A stretch of DNA of 55,899 nt. Source: Candidatus Zixiibacteriota bacterium (GTDB lineage: Bacteria > Zixibacteria > MSB-5A5 > GN15 > JAAZOE01). Each line of letters starts with the position of its first letter. The stretch's first letter is position 1. This document shows, one piece after another, positions 25,005-33,353 of the stretch. Position numbers and translations under genes: made by a program. The notes beneath the pieces were generated by a model, which was not told the DNA's origin, made no database searches, and worked only from the letters and a program-made list of their open reading frames with translations. The stretch spans positions 1 to 55,899 of the forward strand of contig JAGLON010000036.1 of the NCBI GenBank assembly GCA_023138975.1, written 5' to 3'.

Positions 25005-27326
25005 ATGCCACTAAACACCATTGATGGATTGGCATCGAATCTTAATACAAGCGAGATTATTGATGCCATGATCGCGGCCGCAAGAAGGCCCGCCGTATTG
25101 ATGGAAAGTGACAAAGAGCGTAAGACCATTGAAATCTCAAATTTCGCGGCGCTTACCGCTCGACTTATTGCTCTTCAAACGAGTATGAATACTTTGAACA
25201 ATAAGAAGTCCTTTTCCGAAGCCACCGTAACTGTGTCCAATAGGGATATCTTATCTGCTACTGCTGAGAGCGCAATCGGGGTCGGTAGTTATTCCCTAAA
25301 CGTAGACTCCCTGGCGCAGAATCACCAAATCGCATCTCAGGGATTTGATGATCCTACACAAACCGATTTTGGAACAGGTACGATTAGTCTCTCGCTCGGT
25401 GATGACAGTCCTACCATTATAAATATAGAAAGCGGTCAAAACTCGCTAATGGGTATCAAGGATGCTATAAACAACGCCAAAACTGGTGTGACAGCATCAA
25501 TTATCAACGATGGTACTGACTCAAAATCATATCGACTGCTTTTAACCGGCAATAAAACAGGTGCGGACAATACAATAGTTTATACGAGTAACTTGTCAGG
25601 CGGAAATATTCCGGATTTTGTCAACAGCTCATTTGATGATCCCGAAATAAAGAGTTTTTCATCTGAGGCTACATCTGCAATAACATTGGGCGCAACCTCA
25701 GCGTTTACCGGCAGTACAAATAAGGTCTATACATTCACTGTAGCCGGAAGCGGAACTCAGACAGTTGGCTCCGGTAATATTACGATTGACTGGACCGACG
25801 GCACCGATTCGGGTTCCATAGTAGTCTCGCAGGCTGATACCGAAATTATAGGTCCGGATGGGCTTAAACTGTCATTTGCGGACGGTGACTTAGTCGCGGG
25901 TGATACCTTTAAAGTCTCCTCATTTGCGCCTTTGCTCCAAGAAGCTCAGGATGCGCAGGTCTCGATTGGTTCGAGCTCCGGGGGAGCATCACCCATTGTT
26001 ATCAGTTCAGCTAACAACACGTTTGAAGATGTTATCCCCGGCATGACGCTTGATGTCAAAGCCGTGACAACTTCGGAAACAGGTCCGGTTACAATTAGTA
26101 CCGGCCTGAATTCAGATGGTGTCATTAAAAAACTGGAAACATTTATCAACGCATACAATGAAGTACAGGGTTATATAGACGATCAGAACAAGTATCATGA
26201 AGACACCAAAGCTGCTGGCGTATTAATGGGCGATTTAACACTACAGACGATTCAGTCTCGTTTGTCAGGTTTGGTAAGTACTCCTATTGCGGGCTTGGAT
26301 AAAACACTTAATGCTCTTTCCGCACTCGGAATCAGAATCGATCCGGATGGTAAGCTTAAACTATCATCACCTTCAAAAGTGACCGAGGCGATGCAAGACG
26401 ATTATGAAGCGGTGATGAATCTGTTTGTTGACAGCGGCACGTCAAGCGCCACTGGAATATCTTTTTTATCTGGCGCTGATAATATTACCGGCGGTGATAC
26501 GTTTGAGGTCGATATCACTCAAGCGGCGACTCAGGGGTACTACCAGGGATCGTTGATGAATAATCCAGCATCCGAAGCGGTGATTTTAACCAGCACTAAT
26601 AGTAATCTACAGCTTCGCATCGACGGGCGGGTCTCAGATGTTATTGCCTTAACTGAGCGTACTTATAATTCTACTGACGATTTAATCAATGAACTGCAAA
26701 CTCGAATCAATAATGACGATAAAATCGGTAATATGGGCGTGACAGTTGAATGGGTGGATGTCGGAAATGACCAGGGATATATTAGGATGAACTCAGCCAG
26801 CTATGGGGACTCGTCGAAAGTCGAGTTATTCACGACCGTAGCTAATTCCGCTTTTGCTGATTTAAATCTTGCAGACGGTTCCCTACACATCGGGAAAGAT
26901 GTGGAAGGTACTATAAACGGCGAAGCCGCGACCGGGCAGGGGCAGGTTCTTACCGCCGATGAAGATACTGCTTCGGATGGCCTGAAGCTAAAAATTACAT
27001 TAGTCGAAGCCGATATTGTGAGTGGAGATGAGGGAACTATTAGTATCACTAAAGGTTTTGCCTCCGTTCTCCGGGATAAACTGGACAATATCACAAAATC
27101 TGGTGAAGGAATAATTGACAGGAAAACCAGCATTCTTGAACTACAGATTGAGGATATTGATGAGCAGATAAAAATACTGGATGAGCGGCTTGCGATTCGG
27201 CGTGAGGCTCTGCTTTTGCAGTTTATTCAGATGGAGCAGGCATTGTCCAATTTCAATTCACAAAGTGACTTTTTGACAATACAGCTTGATGCACTGAGCC
27301 AGAATACTAAAAAGATGACGGGATGA
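25005..27326 (+). CDS. fliD: Flagellar filament cap protein FliD
   Basis: FliD (HAP2) forms the filament cap that folds flagellin at the tip. The 773-residue protein has the FliD N terminus (IDGLASNLNTSEIIDAMIAA, a helix, then VSNRDILSATAESAIGVGSY) with the D0-D1 pattern, and the C terminus with long helices (LELQIEDIDEQIKILDERLA, LLQFIQMEQALSNFNSQSDF). The central part is expanded and beta-rich, making it longer than the enteric 470 residues, in proportion with the enlarged flagellin and FlgL. fliS follows. Confidence 0.94.
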   Translation: MPLNTIDGLASNLNTSEIIDAMIAAARRPAVLMESDKERKTIEISNFAALTARLIALQTSMNTLNNKKSFSEATVTVSNRDILSATAESAIGVGSYSLNVDSLAQNHQIASQGFDDPTQTDFGTGTISLSLGDDSPTIINIESGQNSLMGIKDAINNAKTGVTASIINDGTDSKSYRLLLTGNKTGADNTIVYTSNLSGGNIPDFVNSSFDDPEIKSFSSEATSAITLGATSAFTGSTNKVYTFTVAGSGTQTVGSGNITIDWTDGTDSGSIVVSQADTEIIGPDGLKLSFADGDLVAGDTFKVSSFAPLLQEAQDAQVSIGSSSGGASPIVISSANNTFEDVIPGMTLDVKAVTTSETGPVTISTGLNSDGVIKKLETFINAYNEVQGYIDDQNKYHEDTKAAGVLMGDLTLQTIQSRLSGLVSTPIAGLDKTLNALSALGIRIDPDGKLKLSSPSKVTEAMQDDYEAVMNLFVDSGTSSATGISFLSGADNITGGDTFEVDITQAATQGYYQGSLMNNPASEAVILTSTNSNLQLRIDGRVSDVIALTERTYNSTDDLINELQTRINNDDKIGNMGVTVEWVDVGNDQGYIRMNSASYGDSSKVELFTTVANSAFADLNLADGSLHIGKDVEGTINGEAATGQGQVLTADEDTASDGLKLKITLVEADIVSGDEGTISITKGFASVLRDKLDNITKSGEGIIDRKTSILELQIEDIDEQIKILDERLAIRREALLLQFIQMEQALSNFNSQSDFLTIQLDALSQNTKKMTG

Positions 27327-27333
27327 AGTTAGA

Positions 27334-27822
27334 ATGATTAAGGGCTATGATACTTACAAACAGAATAACACCATGGGAATGTCCCAATTAGAATTAATTC
27401 TAACTGTTTATAGAGGCACGATACGCCTACTCAAACAGGCTAAAGCTGACTTTGAGGAGGAAAAATACGCCGAAGGCAGAACAAGCTGCGACAAGGCGAG
27501 AAAATGTATCGTTCATTTATATACAACACTTGATATGGAAAAAGGCGAAGACATTGCCGAAAAACTCGGGCAATTATACGCCTTTATGATTGAACAGGTT
27601 GATATGGCGGTCGCTAGTAAATCGCTTGACCTGATTGATACCGTTATCGGACTTTTAAGCACCATTAAAGAAGGCTGGGAAGGATTGAATGAGCAGGGCA
27701 TAGAAAAGAGCACTCCCGCGGTTCGATCAAATCAGCCGGATTCTTATAGTGTGTCTGGCCCTATAAAAAAGATGGCCGAAGAAAAAACGACTATGAAACC
27801 GGGGTTAACAATATCTGCATAG
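27334..27822 (+). CDS. fliS: Flagellin export chaperone FliS
   Basis: FliS binds the flagellin C terminus and prevents early polymerisation. The 162-residue helical protein opens with MIKGYDTYKQNNTMGMSQLE, where the YxxxxxxT pattern is typical, and continues LILTVYRGTIRLLKQAKADF. The helix bundle ends at about residue 130, and a Ser/Pro-rich tail of some 30 residues is extra. It directly follows fliD. Confidence 0.93.
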   Translation: MIKGYDTYKQNNTMGMSQLELILTVYRGTIRLLKQAKADFEEEKYAEGRTSCDKARKCIVHLYTTLDMEKGEDIAEKLGQLYAFMIEQVDMAVASKSLDLIDTVIGLLSTIKEGWEGLNEQGIEKSTPAVRSNQPDSYSVSGPIKKMAEEKTTMKPGLTISA

Positions 27823-27834
27823 GAGCGAGCAGGG

Positions 27835-28287
27835 ATGGAATATAATGCAATTAGTAGTCTAGAAAACGAACTGCTGCGGGTACTGAAAGAAGAATATTCT
27901 TTTTATCAGTCTTTGTATATCTTAATTGATAAGCAAAAAGATTATTTAAAATACGAGAAAGAAGAGAAACTTCTCGACTTGTATACAGAAATCGAACGCT
28001 GTCATAAAAGAATACTAACCTCTGAGAAAAAAGTCGGAGCCTTAAAACAAGGTAATCCGAAATTATTCCAACTGGCCGCAACCGCACCCGAGGTTAAGAA
28101 AGTGGCTCAGAGTATATCTACCTTGATACGTAAGAATATAAGCCTCGTGAAAGAGAATGAAGAATATGCCGAGGGAAAGTATAAACGGATAAAAGAAGAA
28201 TTGCGTCAGCTGCAAAAATCGAGTAAATTGGTGAGGTATATAAAAGAAGCTGAAGTAGCTCCGCAGTTCGTGGATAAGAAAAACTAG
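27835..28287 (+). CDS. FlgN-like / FliT-position export chaperone
   Basis: The 150-residue protein is all-helical and charged: LENELLRVLKEEYSFYQSLY, then KQKDYLKYEKEEKLLDLYTE. This matches the FlgN-type chaperone pattern (acidic residues and paired long helices). The position after fliS is that of fliT in other operons, so it may chaperone FliD or a hook-associated protein. The window therefore has two FlgN-like proteins (the other at 14398). Family assignment is by pattern and context, not by a diagnostic residue. Confidence 0.7.
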   Translation: MEYNAISSLENELLRVLKEEYSFYQSLYILIDKQKDYLKYEKEEKLLDLYTEIERCHKRILTSEKKVGALKQGNPKLFQLAATAPEVKKVAQSISTLIRKNISLVKENEEYAEGKYKRIKEELRQLQKSSKLVRYIKEAEVAPQFVDKKN

Positions 28288-28294
28288 TTTTTTC

Positions 28295-28322
28295 TAAAGA
28301 ATGGAATTTTCACCGTCGATAG
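28295..28322 (+). promoter_or_regulatory. Possible sigma-28 promoter upstream of flgM
   Basis: TAAAGAAT (28295-28302) and GTCGATAG (28315-28322) resemble the FliA elements, but the spacer is one base longer than in the fliC promoter and the -10 has two mismatches. flgM starts 22 bases downstream with its SD GAGGTGA. Weak but sensible: flgM is commonly FliA-dependent. Confidence 0.4.
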
Positions 28323-28343
28323 GATTAATAGAGGTGAAAAGTT

Positions 28344-28724
28344 ATGAAGATAGAACCAACAGGCAATAGCGAACGGCCTCAAAGGCCGAATGAGGAGAGA
28401 AAACAGGGGAATGATACCGGTTCGATACCGATTGAAAAGTATGATTTCAATAAAACTGACTCTATTGAAATTTCAAAAATCGGTAGGCAACTGGCTGAAG
28501 AAAAGAAGTCTGTAAGTTCTACCAATGAATCGGGAAAAGTAAACACTCCCGCTCCGGCTGAGCTTCCGGATTTGCTGTCGATTAGGATTGATGATCCGAG
28601 CGAAATTGAGGCTCGGGCCGATAAAATCGCACAGGCCAACGAAAGAATCGAATCGGGCTATTATAATTCTCCCCAGGTTAAAAATGAGATTGCGAGAAGA
28701 ATTACCGACGACTTTAGCGGATGA
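28344..28724 (+). CDS. flgM: Anti-sigma-28 factor FlgM
   Basis: FlgM binds FliA and is exported when the hook is complete, releasing late gene expression. The 126-residue protein is polar and disordered in its first 75 residues. The C-terminal region (EIEARADKIAQANERIESGY, then YNSPQVKNEIARRITDDF) is the FlgM sigma-binding helix pattern. It is longer than enteric FlgM (97 residues) because of the N terminus. A sigma-28-type promoter controls fliC, so FlgM fits; fliA itself is not in the window. Confidence 0.85.
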   Translation: MKIEPTGNSERPQRPNEERKQGNDTGSIPIEKYDFNKTDSIEISKIGRQLAEEKKSVSSTNESGKVNTPAPAELPDLLSIRIDDPSEIEARADKIAQANERIESGYYNSPQVKNEIARRITDDFSG

Positions 28725-28754
28725 TTTCTTCTCGACAGGGGATTAGAGTAACAT

Positions 28755-29654
28755 ATGACACAGCAGCTTATTGATTCTGGTATCGAAGAGAAAATTAGTA
28801 AGGTTGTCGGTGGGATAAGCAACTTACCGACGCCGCCTATAGTATTTAGCCAAATACAAAAAGTGCTCAGTAATCCAAACACATCTGCCTTTGATATAGC
28901 CGCCATTATTCAGGAAGATCCGGCCATTTCCGCCAAAGTTCTCAAACTGACAAATTCAGCCTATTACGGTCTTCCAAGTGAAATTGAGTCCGTTAAGCAG
29001 GCCGTTGTAATTGTCGGCTTAGAGGCGGTGAAAAATCTGGTATTATCGGCCTCGGTATTTGAAGCTTTTTCAAAGGGTAAGCTTGATAAAGAGTTTCAGG
29101 ACGTATTCTGGCGTCATTCTCTCGGTGTGGCTTTTGCCGCTCGGCTACTGGCGCATACGCTTAAGTCCAAAATGATGTTTGATGCCGAAGCTGCCTTTTC
29201 CGCGGGAATGCTGCATGATATTGGCAAAATGGTAATTTCGGTGTATATGCCGGATGACTTTGCGAAAATTAACGAACTCCGTGAGCAAAAACCGAATACT
29301 CCCGATCATGTCCTTGAGGAAGAGGTCTTAGGTTACAATCATATGCAGATTGGCGCGTTATTGGGCAAAGAGTGGAAGCTTCCGGCGAAATTGATTGAAG
29401 CTATATCATTTCATCATTTCCCTCAGCTCAATGAGTCCGAAAATAGTCTGCCGTTTTTAATTCATATGGGAAACTATCTGACTCATTTTACCTTTGATTC
29501 CGAACCGGACAGTGAAATAAGTATTGAACCTGTTGCCGAAGGCGTTGTCAATTTCGTTGGGACATCGATAGACCAATTGAACGGCTGCGCTGATCTACTG
29601 CGGGAAGAGTATGGTAAGTCGGAAACGTTTATGGAAATGGCTAAAGGAATGTAA
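28755..29654 (+). CDS. HDOD domain protein
   Basis: HDOD proteins are signal-output or regulatory proteins related to HD phosphohydrolases. The 299-residue cytoplasmic product has the family opening LPTPPIVFSQIQKVLSNPNT, the VLKLTNSAYYGL motif, and residues about 150-165 AFSAGMLHDIGKMVISVYMP. The fold spans residues 15-215 and no second domain is attached. Position at the end of the late flagellar block suggests a motility or biofilm signalling role (inference). A terminator follows. Confidence 0.9.
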   Translation: MTQQLIDSGIEEKISKVVGGISNLPTPPIVFSQIQKVLSNPNTSAFDIAAIIQEDPAISAKVLKLTNSAYYGLPSEIESVKQAVVIVGLEAVKNLVLSASVFEAFSKGKLDKEFQDVFWRHSLGVAFAARLLAHTLKSKMMFDAEAAFSAGMLHDIGKMVISVYMPDDFAKINELREQKPNTPDHVLEEEVLGYNHMQIGALLGKEWKLPAKLIEAISFHHFPQLNESENSLPFLIHMGNYLTHFTFDSEPDSEISIEPVAEGVVNFVGTSIDQLNGCADLLREEYGKSETFMEMAKGM

Positions 29655-29671
29655 TCCTGAAGTGAAAATAT

Positions 29672-29707
29672 AGCCCGCTGGTCTCAAAACTGGCGGGCTT
29701 TTTTTAT
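29672..29707 (+). terminator. Rho-independent terminator after the HDOD gene
   Basis: AGCCCGC (29672-29678), a 14-base loop, and GCGGGCT (29693-29699) form a seven-pair stem followed by a T-rich tail. It ends the late flagellar transcription unit. Confidence 0.88.
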
Positions 29708-29924
29708 TATAATAAAGATAGGCGACGACTAAGAAAGGTAGCTATTGGCTAATTATAACTAATTGGCTTCAACTTCTTTTTACTTAAAATTAGTAACCGG
29801 AAACAACTTCCCAGTGTACAAGGAAATTAATTCCTAAATTAAAGGGGGGGGGCTTTGCTTACTCTTTAGGTGCCTCTAATGCATTGATACATAATGAATT
29901 AGTTGTTGTTGTCGTTAGCTCAAA

Positions 29925-29942
29925 TTGGCATTGTACTTGCTT
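29925..29942 (+). promoter_or_regulatory. Sigma-54 promoter of the glycan locus
   Basis: TTGGCA-TTGTAC-TTGCTT has GG at 29927-29928 and GC at 29939-29940, exactly 10 bases apart. It is the same TTGGCA-N6-TTGCTT core as at flgB. It lies 52 bases before the likely start of the first glycan gene, placing the locus in the flagellar sigma-54 regulon. Confidence 0.78.
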
Positions 29943-29993
29943 GAATTCTTTTGAATAAGTATGGATTTCACTAATTGTCATGGAGTGACTCAA

Positions 29994-31403
29994 ATGCCCG
30001 CTACTATAACCAAAGGCGAAGCGCTGTATAACGATGGCCGTGTCGAGGAAGCGCGTGATAGTTTCCTTGAAGTTCTAAAAACAGATACTAAAAACAAAGA
30101 AGCGTGGAATAATCTGGGCGTTATTGCCTATGGTGAGTTTGCCTATGGCAAAGCTGCCCGTTGTTTAAGCCAGGCGCTTGAGGTTGATCCGTTTTACAAA
30201 GAAGCGATTATCAATCTCTGTGACGTCCTCCGTGATACCCGACAACTTAAGAGTGCGATAAATCTTCTTGAAGTGGCGATTGTCCAAAACCCTGAGGATA
30301 TCGAATTGCAAGGGTTGGTGAAAGAAGCGAGGCAAATTGTTGTTCCTCAGGAAACAAAAAAAACAGAAAAAACTACTGAAGTGGATCTAAAAAAACTTCA
30401 TGTCCTTCAGGGAACACATGAAATTGCCAACCAAAGCTATACTATTTCCAGTGCTCTCAAGGCTCAGGGTATGTATGCCAAAACTTTGTGTTATTACCCA
30501 AACTATTTTAAGTATAAATCTGACTATGTCATTGATTTGTCATTGTGCGCCAACCGTGAAGACGCAATTCTTCGTACACGGAAATATGCCGAGCAAATGA
30601 TTCCCCAGTTTGATATCTTTCACTTCCACTTTGGCAAAACGCTCACATTTGATTATTCGGATTTACCATGGTTAAAAGAGAAGAACAAGAAAGTAGTTTC
30701 ACAATACTGGGGCAGTGAATGCCGTATGCTTTCGATTGCCAAAAAACTGAATCCGTATATCAAGGTGAAGGATAAAACCGAAGATGTAATCAAGACCGAG
30801 TTGGAGGAGATGTCGAAATATGTCCGGCATTGCATTGTTGGCGATTACGAGTTGTATGAGTATGTTAAGGACTATTTTGAGCACATACACGTTATCCCAT
30901 CCCTGATTGATACCGAAAAATACCGTCCGGATCCAGACCGATTGCCCAATGATAAATTTGTTATTGTTCACGCACCGACCGATACCGACCTCAAAGGCTC
31001 ATTGGTAATACAACGAGTCTTGCAGGAATTGCTTGTTGATCATGAATTTGAATGTCGCTTTGTTCAGGGGATGTCGCATAAGGAGGCTATGAAAAATTAC
31101 CAGCAGGCTGATTTGATAATAGATGAACTGCATTGTGGTTCATACGGTTTGCTATCGGTTGAAACGATGGCAATGGCTAAGCCGGTGGTTACGTGGATTA
31201 GTGATTTCATGAAAGAAAAGTACCCGTCTGATCTGCCTATTATATCGGCTAACCCTGATACGTTGAAAGATGTTATCAAAGACACACTTGAAAATCGAGA
31301 AATGCTTGCGGAAAAGGGACAACAGGGGCGAGCCTACGTTGAAAAATACCATGATATGAATAAGGTCGTCCTGCAGATTCAGGATGTTTACCGAGAGTTG
31401 TAA
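29994..31403 (+). CDS. TPR-repeat protein with GT4-like glycosyltransferase domain
   Basis: ATG 29994 has the SD TGGAGTG eight bases upstream and gives 469 residues; the ATG at 29961 lacks one. N-terminal TPR repeats (about 1-110) are followed by a GT-B glycosyltransferase domain. It shows the FHFHFGKTLTFDY motif, KKVVSQYWGSECRM, VIPSLIDTEKYRP and the C-terminal Rossmann half with HCGSYGLLSVETMAMAKPVV (family-4 E-x7-E-like region). The donor and acceptor cannot be read from sequence. As the first gene after the sigma-54 promoter and close to flagellin, a flagellar glycan role is likely. Confidence 0.8.
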   Translation: MPATITKGEALYNDGRVEEARDSFLEVLKTDTKNKEAWNNLGVIAYGEFAYGKAARCLSQALEVDPFYKEAIINLCDVLRDTRQLKSAINLLEVAIVQNPEDIELQGLVKEARQIVVPQETKKTEKTTEVDLKKLHVLQGTHEIANQSYTISSALKAQGMYAKTLCYYPNYFKYKSDYVIDLSLCANREDAILRTRKYAEQMIPQFDIFHFHFGKTLTFDYSDLPWLKEKNKKVVSQYWGSECRMLSIAKKLNPYIKVKDKTEDVIKTELEEMSKYVRHCIVGDYELYEYVKDYFEHIHVIPSLIDTEKYRPDPDRLPNDKFVIVHAPTDTDLKGSLVIQRVLQELLVDHEFECRFVQGMSHKEAMKNYQQADLIIDELHCGSYGLLSVETMAMAKPVVTWISDFMKEKYPSDLPIISANPDTLKDVIKDTLENREMLAEKGQQGRAYVEKYHDMNKVVLQIQDVYREL

Positions 31404-31413
31404 AGGGTATATC

Positions 31414-31962
31414 ATGGATTTTTCAAATGCAAAAACATTTCAATCTCACGGTGATGGTGTGATCCGGCTCGATGCCTTTAAGTCGCTGGGTGAGAATGCT
31501 ATTTTTGAAAATGGTGTTCTGGTGTTTCATGAGGAAAGTATTTCACTGGGTGCTAATGTATATGTGGGCCATAACGCCATTCTAAAAGCGTATTATAAAA
31601 ATGAAATGATAATAGGCAGTGATACATGGATCGGGCAGGGGTGCTATTTCCATAGTGCCGGTGGTATCACAATCGGCAAAGCCGTTGGAATTGGACCGAT
31701 GGTAAAGATGTTGACATCTTACCATATTGAGGGTGATATAGATAAACCGGTTATGCACAATGAACTTGCATTCGAAGCAATCATCATTGGTGATGGAGCC
31801 GATATTGGCGTTGGATCTACTATTCTTCCCGGAGTTACGATTGGCAAGGGCGCTATCGTCGGGGCAGGTTCGGTTGTTACCAATGATATTCCTGAATATG
31901 CTATTGCCGCGGGAGTGCCTGCCCGTGTCATGCGGATGCGCGAAGATAAGGATTCCGCATGA
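31414..31962 (+). CDS. Hexapeptide-repeat acyltransferase (left-handed beta-helix)
   Basis: The 182-residue protein consists mainly of hexapeptide repeats with the [LIV]G-x4 pattern (ISLGANVYVGHNAILKA; TIGKAVGIG; IIGDGADIGVGSTILPGVTI; GAIVGAGSVVTNDI), typical of sugar O- or N-acyltransferases such as the WbbJ/maltose acetyltransferase types. The C-terminal AAGVPARVMR is usual for the group. ATG 31414 is preferred over an upstream start inside the previous gene. Its stop overlaps hisH (ATGA), indicating tight coupling. The sugar substrate is unknown. Confidence 0.87.
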   Translation: MDFSNAKTFQSHGDGVIRLDAFKSLGENAIFENGVLVFHEESISLGANVYVGHNAILKAYYKNEMIIGSDTWIGQGCYFHSAGGITIGKAVGIGPMVKMLTSYHIEGDIDKPVMHNELAFEAIIIGDGADIGVGSTILPGVTIGKGAIVGAGSVVTNDIPEYAIAAGVPARVMRMREDKDSA

Positions 31963-32585
31963 TAACGATTATTGACTACGGCATGGGGAATCTCCGCTCA
32001 ATTCAGAACATGCTCAAACATATCGGGGCTGAGTCAGAAATTTCTTCAGACCCGGCAGTGATATTGAAAGCGGAGAAGCTCATTCTCCCAGGCGTTGGAG
32101 CCTTTGATCAAGCTGTTTCTAATATTGATTCTCTGGGTATTCGATCTGTTATCGTAAAGAAAGCCAACGAAGATAAAGTGCCTGTCCTGGGAATATGTCT
32201 CGGTATGCAGCTCTTGGGCAGATGTAGTGAAGAAGGAAATAGCGAAGGGCTTGGTCTGATAGATGTCGTTTCAAAGAAATTTGAATTCTCAGGAAACGAA
32301 AATAAGCTCAATGTCCCTCATATGGGTTGGAATACTCTAACTCCTACCAATGACAGGTCGCTGTTTCATGGTATGTCATACCAACCGAGGTTCTACTTCG
32401 TACATTCGTATCATGTCGTATGCAATAATTCTGGAAATATCCTTGCCCGTACCGATTACGGGATTGAATTCATTTCGGCCATTATAAGAGATAATGTCTT
32501 CGGTGTACAATTTCATCCGGAAAAGAGCCATAAGTTCGGGATGAAATTACTTCAGAATTTTGCGGAGATCGGGGTCTATGCTTAA
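31959..32585 (+). CDS. hisH: HisH paralogue: glutaminase subunit for sugar amidation
   Basis: The 208-residue class-I glutamine amidotransferase has the full triad: nucleophile Cys80 in LGICLGMQLLG, and His186/Glu188 in VQFHPEKS. It would release ammonia from glutamine. Next to a HisF paralogue and a WbpG/PseA-type amidotransferase, and with no other his genes, it is the sugar-modification HisH rather than the histidine-biosynthesis enzyme. HisH2/HisF2/WbpG trios are known in acetamidino-sugar synthesis in O-antigen and flagellar glycan loci. Its start overlaps the acyltransferase stop. Confidence 0.88.
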   Translation: MITIIDYGMGNLRSIQNMLKHIGAESEISSDPAVILKAEKLILPGVGAFDQAVSNIDSLGIRSVIVKKANEDKVPVLGICLGMQLLGRCSEEGNSEGLGLIDVVSKKFEFSGNENKLNVPHMGWNTLTPTNDRSLFHGMSYQPRFYFVHSYHVVCNNSGNILARTDYGIEFISAIIRDNVFGVQFHPEKSHKFGMKLLQNFAEIGVYA

Positions 32586-33339
32586 GACTCGAATCATGCC
32601 TTGTCTGTTAGTTGATGAAGGCCGCCTTGTCAAAACTGTTAGATTTAAAAAGCCAAACTATATCGGTGATCCGATAAACGCTATAAAGATTTACAACGAG
32701 AAAGAAGTTGATGAACTGATACTACTGGATATCACAGCGACGAAAGAAAGTCATCAGCCTCCTTTTGAGCTCATTGAGGAAGTTGCCTCCGAATGTTTTA
32801 TGCCGCTGGCATACGGCGGAGGAATAAAGTCTCTGGATGATATGAAAAAGATATATAATATTGGTGTAGAAAAAATTATCATCAACAGCTATGTCTCAGA
32901 AAACCCAAACTTTATTCGGGAAGCGGCGGATGTTTTTGGAAGCCAGAGTGTGGTTGTATCAATCGACGTCAAAAAAAACCTGTTTGGGAAATATACTGTC
33001 CGCACTCATGGCGGGACCAAGGATACTAAGGCTGATCCGGTCGTTTATGCCTCTCGGGTGCAGGAATTAGGGGCTGGCGAAATAGTCGTCAATGCGATTG
33101 ATTGCGACGGCATGATGAACGGATACGATATTGAGCTGATGAAACGTATTACAAGCGCGGTAACGGTACCGGTTATTGCTTTAGGCGGAGCCGGGTCGGT
33201 TGAGGATATCGAAGCCGTGGTTACTGATGCCGGCGTGTCAGCCGCAGCCGCTGGGAGTTTGTTTGTATATCAAGGGAAAGATTTAGGAGTATTGATAAAT
33301 TTCCCACGAAGGGAAGAATTGGAAGAAAGACTGATATAG
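32578..33339 (+). CDS. hisF: HisF paralogue without catalytic Asp11: ammonia-channel subunit
   Basis: ATG 32578 (overlapping the hisH stop by eight bases) gives 253 residues of a TIM barrel with clear HisF features: LDITATKESHQ, YGGGIKSLDDMKK, SIDVKKN with Asp130, and GGAGSVEDI. At the position of the cyclase catalytic Asp11 (ACLDV in histidine-pathway HisF) this protein has Leu11 (PCLLVDEGR), so IGP cyclase activity is unlikely. It probably relays ammonia from HisH to the amidotransferase next door. An upstream start at 32560 would add six residues. Confidence 0.88.
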   Translation: MLKTRIMPCLLVDEGRLVKTVRFKKPNYIGDPINAIKIYNEKEVDELILLDITATKESHQPPFELIEEVASECFMPLAYGGGIKSLDDMKKIYNIGVEKIIINSYVSENPNFIREAADVFGSQSVVVSIDVKKNLFGKYTVRTHGGTKDTKADPVVYASRVQELGAGEIVVNAIDCDGMMNGYDIELMKRITSAVTVPVIALGGAGSVEDIEAVVTDAGVSAAAAGSLFVYQGKDLGVLINFPRREELEERLI

Positions 33340-33353
33340 GAGATAGAAGCAGA

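Larger units (their letters stand above)
29655..29993. other. Intergenic region before the glycan locus
   Basis: No gene is seen. From left to right it contains the terminator of the late flagellar block, AT-rich sequence, a run of nine G residues (29844-29852), and a sigma-54 promoter (29925-29942). An ATG at 29961 in frame with the next gene is less likely as a start than 29994. Confidence 0.7.

Noticed and set aside
31959..33339. Histidine biosynthesis operon (hisH-hisF)
   Set aside because: No other his genes, HisF lacks Asp11, and both sit with a sugar amidotransferase and acyltransferase.
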